A stretch of DNA of 64,000 nt from Notospermus geniculatus (GCA_002633025.1 NMRB01000648.1:50752-114751); one strand, 5' to 3'; shown: positions 44,849 to 55,225, counted from the first letter of the stretch. Notes: a model not told the origin generated them from the letters alone. Numbers and translations: made by a program.

Positions 44849-45004
44849 ACCAGGTTGTTGGACGGGTGTTTCCTTCGATGTGTCAACTAGAGTCGGTTCT
44901 TTAACGTCTTTTGTCTTTGTGGGTTCTAGTATGCCACCTCGACTTGGCTCAAGAAGACCAAGGTTTGAAGCAAAGATTGGCACCGCTGCTTTCTTCGTGA
45001 CCAG
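44849..45004 (-). CDS. AFTPH: Aftiphilin homologue, VP(I)FASNLGLLEP exon (unit 1)
   Basis: Acceptor AATTTTTCTTCCAG, donor CCTGGT|GTAAGT. 156 bases, phase 0 at both ends. It reads LVTKKAAVPIFASNLGLLEP, then SRGGILEPTKTKDVKEPTLV. The VP.(Y/F)AS.LG(M/L)LEP block is conserved in aftiphilin directly after the DTRNI-type segment. Two differences from unit 2 are synonymous. The longer plus-strand ORF here (44757-45068) is a shadow. Confidence 0.88.
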
Positions 45005-45456
45005 CTGGAAGAAAAATTTCCAAATTCATAGGGCACATATTATGAGAATGTTGATAGCAGCATCTTGAGCAGTGGACGCCCACAATAACAGCCTTGGCGA
45101 ATAATGGACTTGTCTACCAGGTAGTCTCCTGGTATTTAATAGTTTTGCTGCTTAACACGAGATGGCAGGCCACTAGAATCTGACCAGAAAGCAGCACCAA
45201 AAGATCAGTGCCAGTTTTTAACTGCTTGCGTATTTGACGGATCATAAAGAATCATAGTGCGTACGGTCCGCATCTGGGGCTTTTTTGCCATGCATATGTA
45301 CGTCTTTGTGCAAGATTTCACTTGCGTTTTTCACTAAGATTTCCAACAAGATTTACACAAATACATGTGCGCATGTACGTTATCTAAACCCCTGGTTTGA
45401 AATAGCAGTTATCGAAGCGTCCTAACAGTACCAAGATTTATTCTGCTTATACTCAC

Positions 45457-45595
45457 AATATTTCGGGGGTCAATCTCCAATGCTTTCAGCAATCGCTGGT
45501 TATTTGAAGAATGACTCCAAGTACAGCTGAGGGCATTAGTGTTTTCGAGGTCCTGCAGGTGCTGCCAAATATTCACGTTGATCACAGTTGGGGTG
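45457..45595 (-). CDS. AFTPH: Aftiphilin homologue, IWQHLQDLE..IDPRNI exon (unit 1)
   Basis: Acceptor GTTTCTCATTGCAG, donor AATATT|GTGAGT. 139 bases (phase 2 start, phase 0 end). It reads TPTVINVNIWQHLQDLENTN, then ALSCTWSHSSNNQRLLKALE, then IDPRNI. In vertebrate aftiphilin the comparable stretch, as I recall it, is W-x-x-L-Q-(D/E)-x-E....W....NK.LL..LGID.RNI. One amino-acid difference from unit 2 (Val/Ala in VIN(V/A)NIW) and one silent change. The next exon upstream, carrying most of the protein, is not present before unit 1 ends at 46067. Confidence 0.87.
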
Positions 45596-46067
45596 CTGCA
45601 ATGAGAAACAGAGAAATGTCATTAGAAATATCATGCAAAATGTTATCACAATTTGTCCCAGTAATAGATACAGTAAGTAGTGCTGAAGGGGTTATTGTTG
45701 TCCTGGGTACACATAAAGTGTACCCAGGTTCGAAGTCGTCAAGTGAAATTTTACCCTGGGTCCAATTTCTTGTTACAAACTGTACCCAGGTTCTGTTACA
45801 CTAGGTATGAGCTCATTCTCAAGATTTCGTCAGATACGTGAATAAGCGTAGGTTGGTTTCACGATCCTCCACAGGTGGTACTGTTGCTATGACACATGAT
45901 CAGACACACCCATCATGGTCATGCAGACATGACACATGCACACGTATAGGAATGACACGTTTTCTTGACCACCTGGCGAGTTGATTAACTTTCTCAGTAA
46001 CCATCTGAGGTTGAAATCTGCCCAACTTCACCAAGAACAACATCGCCCTGAGGTCTCTAAATCAGAA

Positions 46068-46322
46068 CCAAAACAAACCAATTCTCAATAAGCAGCTATT
46101 CAATAGTGGATCATTCTATACCCTTCAATTATTTTAATCCCCCCTAATACTATTCTTTACTAGGTTTAATATGTGACTTATATGTATACTACAGAAATCA
46201 TGTTCAGTCTGTTTAAGCCACCTGACGAAGAAGCATAGGCTTCGAAATGCATTGTGCGAATGAGTTGTATATAGTGTAAAATAATTTGTATATAGTGTAA
46301 AAAATGAAGTTGCTGTTTATTA
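46068..46322 (+). mobile_element. Penelope-like 3' fragment between the duplicated units
   Basis: Encodes ..NKPILNKQLFNSGSFYTL QLF-stop, the same end as the 32890 copy but on the plus strand, then the CTGACGA (46222-46228), hairpin, GAAA (46244-46247) motif and TTATTACGA end. It begins abruptly at AAAACAAACC right after AAATCAGAACC, where unit 2 continues CTGGGTACAG. This is a 5'-truncated retrotransposon junction. Confidence 0.72.
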
Positions 46323-46551
46323 CGAGATTCTTAGTTGATTCCTAAACATTCGTACAGTTGAGTTCGCGTGAGTTTGTTGAGCCGCCACGAAAGTCAAAAA
46401 CTTTCGTGGGAGGGTTCATGAATTTCAAATTTGTAGGTGTATCGTAAACACTTTGTAACCCTTTCTTTATCGTCCGTAACAGCTTCGAATCGATTCTTTT
46501 GCATTCTGGGCTATTCTTGGCCATTCATGTCTCCCTCAAATTTGTGGACCC
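46323..46551. other. Inter-unit spacer
   Basis: Unique sequence between the Penelope fragment and unit 2. A 60-codon minus frame (46342-46524, MAKNSPECKRIDSKLLRTIK..) is protein-like but isolated, and I cannot assign it. A small hairpin CCACGAAAG..CTTTCGTGG lies at 46384-46411. Confidence 0.4.
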
Positions 46552-46646
46552 ATGCCACAGCTCTTCTTTTATTCACAGTTCTTTGCTCAACTAAGTTATC
46601 AGAAATATCTTCAGTTCCAAAAGGTTGAAAGGCTCGCATGACCTCC

Positions 46647-46756
46647 AGGGGCCGTATGCATAAAGGTGGAATTGGCTTATTCCAGGTATAACCTAATGTT
46701 ATAACGTTACGTTATACCTGGAATAAGCTTATTCCACCTTTATGCATACGGCCCCT
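46647..46756. mobile_element. AGGGGCCGTATGCATAAAGG foldback, unit 2 only
   Basis: A 110-bp near-perfect palindrome (AGGGGCCGTATGCATAAAGG with complement, TTATTCCAGGTATAAC inside). Unit 1 has the empty site GACCTCCTGGTGAATG. No direct duplication longer than a base can be defined. Confidence 0.9.
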
Positions 46757-47097
46757 GGTGAATGATGACATGATTACAGCAAGATCCAAGCACCCCAAGA
46801 CTATGGTTGGTAGATTGTCCAATAGGTCAAGTCATACTCTAGTACATACCACATAACATACCAAACAACACAATACAGCTAATGAATTTCCATAGTAACA
46901 AACTAGACAAATATTTAATAATAAGAAGCCCACACTTCACCTGGGATGCTGAGAATTGATAAATCAACGAATACTTGGGGGGGACGGGACTGACACAGGT
47001 ATGAGAACCAGCTCTATTAGTGTCCAGTATGAAGAAAATATTGAGGATTGTGACAGAATTTGGAATATTTTCGATACGCCATTTTGACGGATCGCAT

Positions 47098-47275
47098 TGA
47101 TCAATTCGCTGATGACATCAAGATGTCACTGATGACATCAGCAAGTCACTGACAACATGAGCAAGTCAGTGATGACATGAAGATATAACTGATGACATCA
47201 TCAAGTCACTGACAGCATCATCACGTCACCGATGACATCATGATGTTACTCACTACCTCCTCACTTCACTGACAA
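47098..47275. repeat. Degenerate short tandem repeat, unit 2 copy
   Basis: Counterpart of 34530-34680, with small length differences (TCACTGATGACATCA units). Confidence 0.8.
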
Positions 47276-47306
47276 AACCAACCGAACATGCCTCTGATAA
47301 CATAAT

Positions 47307-47505
47307 GTGACCCTCCACCACAAAACCAGTCCGTAGTCGCACGGAAATTGAGCCTAAATATACTGAGATGACACCAGGAGATAAAGAAAGAAATAGAATC
47401 ACTCAGGCTTCACAATACACAGACAAAACTGAAATTGACAGATAATTCATTCCCAACCTGCCAACCTCAGAGCGACTTCCAACTGGTTTTGTGGTGGAGG
47501 GTCAC
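47307..47505. mobile_element. GTGACCCTCCACCACAAAAC foldback, unit 2
   Basis: Counterpart of 34721-34922 with an intact GGGTCAC right end. Confidence 0.8.
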
Positions 47506-47570
47506 AAATATGCGGTTCAAATGAAGGCAAAACTGATTTCAACAATAGAATAAAACAGACTTGCCACAAT

Positions 47571-47812
47571 TTACTCGGAAATCGATGCTTTGACTGGAAA
47601 CATCAAGACTTTCGCTTGCATGAAACTCAAATCCGGCAAATTTCCGAGGACTTTGCTAGCTGCGGCCGACATGTTTTCATCTTTCGTAATTTTTGGCTTG
47701 GCCATTGTCGTTGTAAATTTCATGCCGCTAAGTAACGATTCCAGTGAATTCATGGGCTTGGTTTCGATTGACTTTGGAGGCTCGATTGAGTTAAGGAATT
47801 CCCTTTCAAACG
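47571..47812 (-). CDS. AFTPH: Aftiphilin homologue, last exon (unit 2)
   Basis: Same boundaries, 242-base length and protein as 34988-35229, including LPDLSFMQAKVLMFP and the TAA. The acceptor (TTCTATCTTCCTCCTTTTCAG) is also intact. If the upstream exons lie to the right of the window, this copy is the one continuous with them, because unit 2 is proximal on the minus strand. Confidence 0.88.
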
Positions 47813-47855
47813 CTGAAAAGGAGGAAGATAGAATGTTACAAATTCAGTCAATGGG

Positions 47856-48353
47856 TGGTGCGCCACTTGAGAGTTGGTTTTCTCATGGGAGTTGGCTCTC
47901 AGTGGGCCATTCACCATACTTTGTTTCCTTCATGGCTTAATACATGTATGCTGAGATAAATGACACAAACCACTGCTCAATAAAGTATGATTCACCCTAA
48001 CTTCAACCACTGCTCAATAAAGTATGATTCACCCTAACTTCAACATGGGCAAAGTGCCAAGCTTGGAAATGTGCACATAAATAATCCATGTCGCAGTTAC
48101 CCAATGATGTTAGGGTAACTTGGTTTACTTTCTGTGAGCCTATAGCACATCCAAGGGTGTGCTCAGTCAACTGGTAAATACTGTGGTTTGTGGTTTAATC
48201 ATTGTGTTCACTTTGTGGTGTGTTGCACAGGCCTGGTACTTTGCCCATGTTGAAGTTAGGTTGAATTATACTTTACATGTAGTTGAGTTGCCCAGAGAGA
48301 GCCAAAGCGCATGAGAAAATTCAAGTGGAGCAGGGCCTTGTAATGTAGCACTG
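47856..48353. mobile_element. Foldback element with inner CTAACTTCAACATGGGCAAAG arms, full only in unit 2
   Basis: GCGCCACTTGAG..TTTTCTCATGGGAGTT on the left mirrors CATGAGAAAATTCAAGTGGA on the right. Inner inverted arms CTAACTTCAACATGGGCAAAG and complement. A 37-bp direct duplication (ACTGCTCAATAAAGTATGAT..) is in the left arm. Unit 1 retains only a short remnant (about 35408-35448). Confidence 0.7.
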
Positions 48354-48390
48354 GTAATAATTATCCAGTAGTCCCAATACTTTTACTCCA

Positions 48391-48725
48391 TCTGGTTCTC
48401 ACCAGTCTATCTGTCCTGACGGTCATCTAGCCTGGTTCGAATCCACCACATTTCCCGTTTCTGAGGTGGTGACAGCCTCAGCCAATCATCGGGGCGCGAA
48501 GGAAAATCGACGCGCCAATCAAAATCCGTGTTACAAATTCGAGCGTGAAGAGCAAAGAAAGTGTCCAACGGTGATTTGTTTCGCAAGTTCTGATTGGCTC
48601 GGAGGCGGGGTCAAGTAGGGGTTAGGTTCATTAATAATTTATGCATTAACGGAAAAGATGACACGATTCGGACAAGGCTAAAGACGGAGTTCATACGGAG
48701 TCAATAGCCTTGTTTGGACAAGATG
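48391..48725. mobile_element. 335-bp insertion with 10-bp TSD, unit 2 only
   Basis: TTTTACTCCA occurs at 48381-48390 and 48726-48735 but once in unit 1 (35481-35490). The insert has no terminal inverted repeat. It contains GCCTGGTTCGAATCCACC (B-box-like), two CCAAT boxes (AGCCAATCAT, CGCCAATCAA), one reverse CCAAT (TGATTGGCT) and a GC box (GGAGGCGGGGTC). It may be a retroposed promoter-containing fragment or SINE. It lies in the last aftiphilin intron. Confidence 0.75.
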
Positions 48726-48873
48726 TTTTACTCCAGCTTTGTGCACGGCATTTGAATGCAAAATGAAGTACTGGGAAAAAGAATTCACAATTTTTTGCAT
48801 CGTTTCCATTCCTATCCTTCTTATTTCTACGACAACTGAGAGTCGTTACAATCCACCAACTAGTCCTACTCAC

Positions 48874-48957
48874 CTGACGATTTGGAAGGGGCTGAAATGT
48901 TGTTTTTCTGGTTCTTGGTAAAGAAGTCAAGATCGAGCAGGCTCGAAGAGTTGGTAG
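48874..48957 (-). CDS. AFTPH: Aftiphilin homologue, penultimate exon with clathrin box (unit 2)
   Basis: Identical in sequence to 35637-35720, including SSSLLDLDFFTK and both splice sites. The upstream open extension (to 49050) carries I/T, L/V, Q/E, S/N and C/Y differences and is treated as intron. Confidence 0.85.
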
Positions 48958-49069
48958 CTGGAATAGAAGAAGTCAAACGTGAATAGCAGTTGTTAAAATT
49001 AGATGAAAATAGCCATTCAACAGAATCTTTTCCGTTTTCTGTTCCTGGCTCTGTTTTGCCCAACAATTT

Positions 49070-49626
49070 CAGTTCGGGAAACTACGGTATTCCACAACGA
49101 TGTGCTCCACGATGTGGAATTCCACATCGAGCGTTGCGCTATAATGCAACTGGTTACGGTATTCCACAATGATTTCCAGGGCCGAATTCCACAACCACCG
49201 CCATCGGGGCCATGTTTCCTTTGCCGGGGAGTTCGTTTCAATTTTGGTAGGTGGCAGCACACCCCAACTTCATGTCTGCTCTTTTTCTGCGTGATTGGTG
49301 TTCGTTTTTGGCACTTCCGGGGCTCAAAACGAACGAAAGAAAGTGCAAGTAAGGTGGTAATCAACAAATTTATTGATAAGAATGTGCATTAAACATTTAC
49401 AAACTGGTTTGTCATCGCATAATTCAATTTAGGGGCGTAATTTCCGAGTAGTAATGTCTTTAGCACCACATTTTGGCGGGCTGTTCGATTGTCGAAAAAT
49501 CCAAGATGGCGGCCGTCCGATGCGGAATTCTGCATCGACGTTGTTGAATTCAACATCCACGATGTGGAATTCCACATCAATCGTGGAATTCCACATCGTT
49601 GTGGAATACCGTAGTTTCCCGAACGG
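49070..49626. mobile_element. 557-bp element with GTTCGGGAAACTACGGTATTCC ends, unit 2 only
   Basis: Inverted termini GTTCGGGAAACTACGGTATT and complement, continuing CCACAACGATGTG. ATTT is duplicated (49066-49069, 49627-49630) against one ATTT in unit 1. The interior has many GTGGAATTCCAC palindromes and CCAAGATGGCGGCCG (YY1-like, near 49501). Located about 110 bases upstream of the clathrin-box exon on the minus strand. Confidence 0.85.
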
Positions 49627-50019
49627 ATTTGAGGAAACTTGCACAGGTGCTGGTTGGCAAATTTAAACACTGAAATGACCACCAACTTTCTTGCCAGCCA
49701 GCTGAAGCATGAGTGTGGGTTGCCTAAGAAACCAAGAAACTGGCGAATAGAGGTAAGAATTTTCTAGTCGTCTTTATAGTCATCTCCTCCGATTCGCTTC
49801 GTACATTTCCGAGGTATTTATAACATTGAAATATGATTAAAGGTGAGTAATACTTAAAGAAATAGAAAAGATGAAGATCGTATTTTTCACTTTTTACCCT
49901 TATCAAGGAAGATTGCACACAGCTACTGCTAAGCAAAAAGAAAACGGCAACCCCTTCAGTCAGGCATCATGCATTTAGTATTGAATTCATCCTTTCCCTT
50001 CACCATTCGAGTGCAATCA

Positions 50020-50178
50020 GCTTGCAAGGCAATAGTGGGGCACATACACAATCAGATTGATAATACACAATCAGTTGGCAACCGAATAGAATGGGAAATG
50101 GATAATACACAATCAGCTGGCAAGACAAGAGAATGGGGAATGGATAATACACGAACAGTCGAGAATGGGGAGGGATAA
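50020..50178. repeat. Minisatellite, unit 2 copy
   Basis: Counterpart of 36540-36700 (ACACAATCAGCTGGCAA, GAATGGGGAATGGATAAT). Confidence 0.85.
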
Positions 50179-50502
50179 TATACTAACATTAACAGAACAA
50201 GGTATGCGCTTCAATATTTGCAGGATTCATCAACATAATGGCAATCATTCTTCATGTTTGCCCCACCCAACAAAAGAATACATGTAAATTAAAACACAAA
50301 ACGTTAATACATGTATTTAGAAACTCAATTTGCTGTTATCAGGATCAGCGCCACGTCGCCAAGAAGTTTCGAACTTCATGACCTTCCTCCCAACGTAGGC
50401 CCAGGTAAATATCAAAGCAATAATGTGCAAAATTGCCTTGATTGAGGTTCGGTTCAACCATCATCTCGTAATTTCACACATTTTTTATCTGGGTAGAAGT
50501 TT

Positions 50503-50813
50503 ATAGTACGTTTGAGTCATCTGGAGCTCGATGGGCGGACCTTCGGTTGTCAGGCAGACCTTGGTATTGTTGGTGAAGTCTGGCTATTGACATGCGTTTT
50601 ATTGACAGGACACTTCCAGCCAATCCCATGCCTGTGCCTGTGTTCAATTTCAATCAAGGTCTAGTTGTATGTTCAATTTCAAACCAAGGTCAGCTGGTTA
50701 GAAAACAATGTGCGTTGGACCGTTTAGAGTAAACCCTAAGTTCATTGTGGTCTGGGTAACTAAGGGTTTGATTGACATACGCCCATCGAGCTCCAGATGA
50801 CTCAAACGTACTA
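50503..50813. mobile_element. mariner/Tc1-type MITE, TA TSD, unit 2 only
   Basis: TAGTACGTTTGAGTCATCTG, GAGCTCGATGGGCG pairs with the exact complement at the right end. TA is duplicated (50501-50502, 50814-50815). Unit 1 has GAAGTTTAGTGGAGG. The 311-bp size, inverted ends and TA duplication fit a non-autonomous Tc1/mariner element. Internal direct repeats GTTCAATTTCAA.CAAGGTC. Confidence 0.9.
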
Positions 50814-51444
50814 TAGTGGAGGTGAGAGGGTTCCAAGTTCAGAACTTTGTTACAGTGAGGCGCTGCTCCAGAAAAGAGCAAGCTGAATTTTTTGTAAGCC
50901 CCCCCCCACAAAACTGGCGATGACATACAGAAGTGCCCAATACTTGAATGTGGTACCACCTAGCGATGACACATTGAACTAATCTCTTGTTTGACAAAGC
51001 AGAAGACAACATTCATGCTAATACTAACAGGAAGCAAAACAGGATTTAACTTCGTGTGAAAATTTCCTAAATTAAACACAAAATTATCACATGATGAAGA
51101 TGATTCAGAATAAACAATGGGGTCTGAAAACACTCATTGCAGCATTAGTTAGCACTGCAAGATGACAGCATAGCAGTCGTGCTGGGAAACCAATCTCATC
51201 CGTGTTGTTTGTAATGCAACATCAGGGGGTTGGGAGTAGACAAACAAAAGAAAATGTTGGGCTATCTGCAGCATCCTAGGGAGCTGTCAGGCGCTGGCAG
51301 TCTGGCATATTATTTGTACATATTATTTGTACATGTATTTGTATTTGTACTTGTATTACATTTTCCCGTCAGGGCTGAAGCCATAGCACTATTGGCCCTG
51401 GTGAGTACGGAAGAGGCCATCTCAAGCAACTCAATGTTCCTCAC

Positions 51445-51589
51445 TTGGATGGGGCTCTTTTACTTGCCCTTGCAAAGAAACAAGGTACAAAGCACCATGG
51501 CTTACTGTCCCATGCAACGGACGTGAAGAGCCGGGAATGAAATCCCATATGGCCCGGGCTGGATTCGAACCCGGGACCTGCCGGTTGCT
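51445..51589 (-). mobile_element. tRNA-derived SINE, unit 2 copy, truncated at a join
   Basis: Matches 37795-37985. The B box is better preserved here (GGGTTCGAATCCAGCC on the minus strand). It stops at the single n at 51590, after which the sequence resumes at the equivalent of 38204. Confidence 0.72.
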
Positions 51590-52142
51590 NCAGCCAAGTT
51601 CAAGTAGGCTCTATAATTTTTGAGCTCTTGAAACATTTGAACCATGAAGGGTTTTTTGCAATGTTTAGCACCTTTCTGACTCCGACTTCAACCACAAGAA
51701 TGAATTGCAGTCCACTATGGACATCCTTGATAAAAAAGATTTGATGGACGTTTTCAGTTCATCAAACACCATAAATTGAAGGCAGAAAAATTTGGCCGTA
51801 TAAATCGGAAGTGCGGATAAATAATGAATATTGAAGGTCGTAATCCTAGTCGTTACGACCTGAAACACGACTACTTGCGATTTATGTGCACTTCCGATTA
51901 CAAGACAAAATTATTCTGCCACAAAGTTATGGCATTTTATGATTTGCAAACGTCGATCAAATCGTTTTTACCAAGGATGTCTACAGCGAACTGCAATTCA
52001 TTCTGGTAGTTGAAGCCGGAGTCGGAAAGGTGCTGAACCTCGCTTTTGTGTTAGGAAGGATCTTGAGGTGAACGTGTTATTATTTTTTCCCTGGGTCTCA
52101 TGCCCGGGGTGTGGGATTTTTTAGTCGGTAGCTAAGACATAC

Positions 52143-52352
52143 CGGTACTTGTTTCGGGCGGTTCTGGTTCAACACTACTTGTTGAGGATGTCTCTGGTTC
52201 AAAATTTCCTGATGATGTTTCTGGTTCAAGATTATCTGCGGGTTGTTCAGAACTTGATTTGTGCAGTTGTTCTGACTCAACATGCTCGATGGGGTCAGAG
52301 GATTCGTCCTGCGAGCCTGCTGATGTATCTGTGGATTCAACATGCGCAACAC
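52143..52352 (-). CDS. AFTPH: Aftiphilin homologue, acidic exon (unit 2)
   Basis: Identical to 38753-38962 with the same splice sites and phase 1-1. It lies in a stretch of about 930 bp that is nearly identical between units, so identity here is no evidence of selection. Confidence 0.62.
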
Positions 52353-53353
52353 CTGAAAGTAATCATTCGTAAATGCCGAGAAAAAAATAACCATAAGTCA
52401 TCACAAAAAATAAAGATAAGCAACAGTGGTGGACTACAGTTGCTATTAAGCGGCACGAGTTTTTGAACTGAGGCTGAATTTTAGTCACAGAAGATTGAAG
52501 GCACACCCAAAACTAAGGCTAACAAAATAAGGTTAACTCACGGATGGGAAGTTGTGGTTACATTTGTGAAAATACAAGACTATGGATTTAAGTAAGTGAT
52601 GCCTGCTGCAAGATATGGACCAAGAGCTTCAGCGTCAATAGGATGGGGAGCCAAGGGAAGCACTACATCCAGTTGTCCAGTTGTGGGGGTCTTACATGTA
52701 CTCCTATCATTAGACTGTGTTCATATTGTTGAGGAAGCTACAGCCTCAAGCCTTTTATAGAACTAATAAATAAAGATAGATTGATGCAAAAAATAACATC
52801 CAGACCAGGCTTTTATCTTTTCAAAGTACAGTGACAGCTGATGCTGCAGAAGATGATGCCTGACTCTTCTTCACAAAGGAAGGGAGGAAGATGGCCCTGC
52901 TATCCTTAAATAATTTCAGTCCAAAGTCACTGTGAAGCATGGAGAATGCAATGAGCAAGACTACTATGCATGACCAGAACTAGGGCCTGACCATGTGCTC
53001 TTGTTTTGACTGGAGACTGACCATGTGGCTTTGTTGTGTCTGGTTTGCATCCTTCCCATTTCAAGTGTAGGGGTTGCAGGAGCCTGTTACATGCCGTCTT
53101 AGCATCATAAACATGCTCAGAGATGAAAAAGAGATGAACTTACATGTATCACCCCTCTTTTGAAAGGTCTTCGCCAAAAGCTTCGTCAAATCTGATTTGC
53201 CGATCATCAAACTGTGGAACAGATTGTCAATGGCGAATTGACGAATGGGAAGCGCTAGCCCTGCATCAGTCGCTCCCGAAGGTGTCGCCACCAGAGAGGT
53301 TCAACTACACTCAAAGTAAGTGGATTTCTCCAAACTCTCAGACAATATGAATA

Positions 53354-53850
53354 TAGCCATTTTTACACTACGCAGAATTTTGGCCCGGATGAACCGTGCC
53401 GTGCTCGACCCGGGCCAGGCCCGCCTCAGAAAGAGCATTTTACCCCATTTACACTGCACCATGAAAACCGCGGCAATATCTGAATTGCCGGCTCTCCTTT
53501 CTGTGGAGGTACGAAATCTCCGTCATTTTCAATATGGCTGCGCCCATGATCATTCGCGGCAATGACGTATTGAGTTCAAAAGGCCGATAAATGAGCATGC
53601 GCATTCACTAAAGGCGAGTCATTCAAGTGGGCCGAGCCCAGTAGTGTGTTTACACTGTGCAGTTTTCCAGCCGAACCGTGCTCGACCCGGGTCGAACCCA
53701 CCTCCTGTTCGGGGGTTCGGCCCGGATGAAAGTAGCACCGTGCCGAGCCCAGTTGTGCCGTGCCAACCCATTTACACTATCACCTTTTTTGCCACGCCGT
53801 GCTCGACCCGGGTCGAGCACGGCTGAAAACACGTAGTGTAAAAGGGGCCT
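53354..53850. mobile_element. ATTTTTACACTAC-ended foldback, unit 2
   Basis: Counterpart of 40256-40740, with a short extra CTGTGGAGGTA piece near 53503. Confidence 0.8.
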
Positions 53851-54495
53851 ATGTCTCCTACCAGCTTAATTGGACCTCACAGATAGGAATTGGTATGTGT
53901 TCAGCCAGTTTAAGCACGACAGGAGAATATCAAAATGGAGTTCTATAAATGGCAGCAAGCATCATTACTTGTAGGCTACTTGTAGATAAAATCAGGGGAG
54001 CAACTAAATCATAATCAACTGGGAGGTTACATTCGCTGGACTGATATTAAGAATCAAACTCAATCTCAAAGAACAGACATTCATGGTATACCGGTATGGG
54101 AGTTGAGTAGATTTTACTTTTAAACTGCTCACTTCAGTATATCGGGGTGCATAGATTTTAGCCAATTTTGTGCATTCAAGGTGTGACCAAAGATCAATAC
54201 ATGTAGTCGAAATGATAAAAGCACAGAATGTCATTTTTTACTTCATCTGGTAATTAAAACCTCTTCCGGGACATTTTACTATTTCACAAATCAACCATCA
54301 CCAAATAAAATCAAGCCAGATATAGACTGTGAGGAAAAGTAAGACTACAAACATGAGCTCATCAAAAGCTAGCCAGAGAGGAACACCGTGAAAAGCCGCC
54401 ACAAACTCGGAGCCGCCACAATACAACGAAAGTGAGAAGTCACGAGGCGCCAACTCCCTGTCCCCCATGCAGATATGTGATTAAATTGTGCTTAC

Positions 54496-54562
54496 AGTCA
54501 AGTGGATTCGTCAGTCCACTACTGCCCCAGTCAAACTCCACAGGTGGAATACTTTCGCCTGC
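54496..54562 (-). CDS. AFTPH: Aftiphilin homologue, FDW..SGLTNPLD exon (unit 2)
   Basis: Identical to 41386-41452 (PPVEFDWGSSGLTNPLD) with the same acceptor and GTAAGC donor. Confidence 0.9.
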
Positions 54563-55225
54563 CTGAAATGGAGAGGGACAACAGGCTAGATTTGGTGACA
54601 GTCATAGGAGCTACAGTTCAATGATGTACGACTACATTTTCCAATAACTGATGTCGCAGTTCTGGTTCACAGATAAACTGCAACAATTTGTCCTCAATTA
54701 GCAAAATATTCCCACATTTAAAGTCATTTCTGATCAAACTTTCCCCACAAACCCACTTTTTTCCATTTTTTTTTAAAAATTTGTTTGAGCACCAACGGAA
54801 ATTCTTCAAAATAGATCTCACTGAGGCAGAGAGGAATGACTTATACAGAATTTTTCCTATAGAAATTTGAAGGACATTTTTTATCTCTATAATCATTTAA
54901 ACAATTTTGCATTATCGGTACTTCAAAAATTCTGAAGTAGCTTAAAATAGACACAAGAACATAATATTAGAATAGATATTTGGGATATTGACTGCAGAGG
55001 TATTTGAGTAACATTTACACTAATACTACATCGACCAAACAACAACTGACGACATCCACTTAAACTAAGCTTACTTAGAACTTTGTGATTGTGCATTTAA
55101 GGGTTATCCCTAACGAGGTAAATATCACTACATTAGCTCACCTTAAGTTAGTTAGGGAGCAATTTTTTGATTCAATTCAAAACCCGTGCAACAACTTTGA
55201 GGTATCTGCATGTAAAGTTATCACA

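Larger units (their letters stand above)
34076..46067. repeat. Duplicated segment, unit 1
   Basis: Collinear direct copy of 46552-61283. It starts at ATGCCACAGCTCTTCTTTT and ends at CTCTAAATCAGAACC. Substitutions are scattered, some stretches are nearly identical, and whole elements are present or absent. Unit 1 is 11,992 bp against about 14.7 kb for unit 2, most of the difference being transposon insertions in unit 2. Confidence 0.95.

Noticed and set aside
44757-45068. 103-codon plus-strand ORF present in both units (also 59772-60083)
   Set aside because: It is the antisense shadow of the aftiphilin VPIFASNLGLLEP exon, and is conserved only because that exon is.
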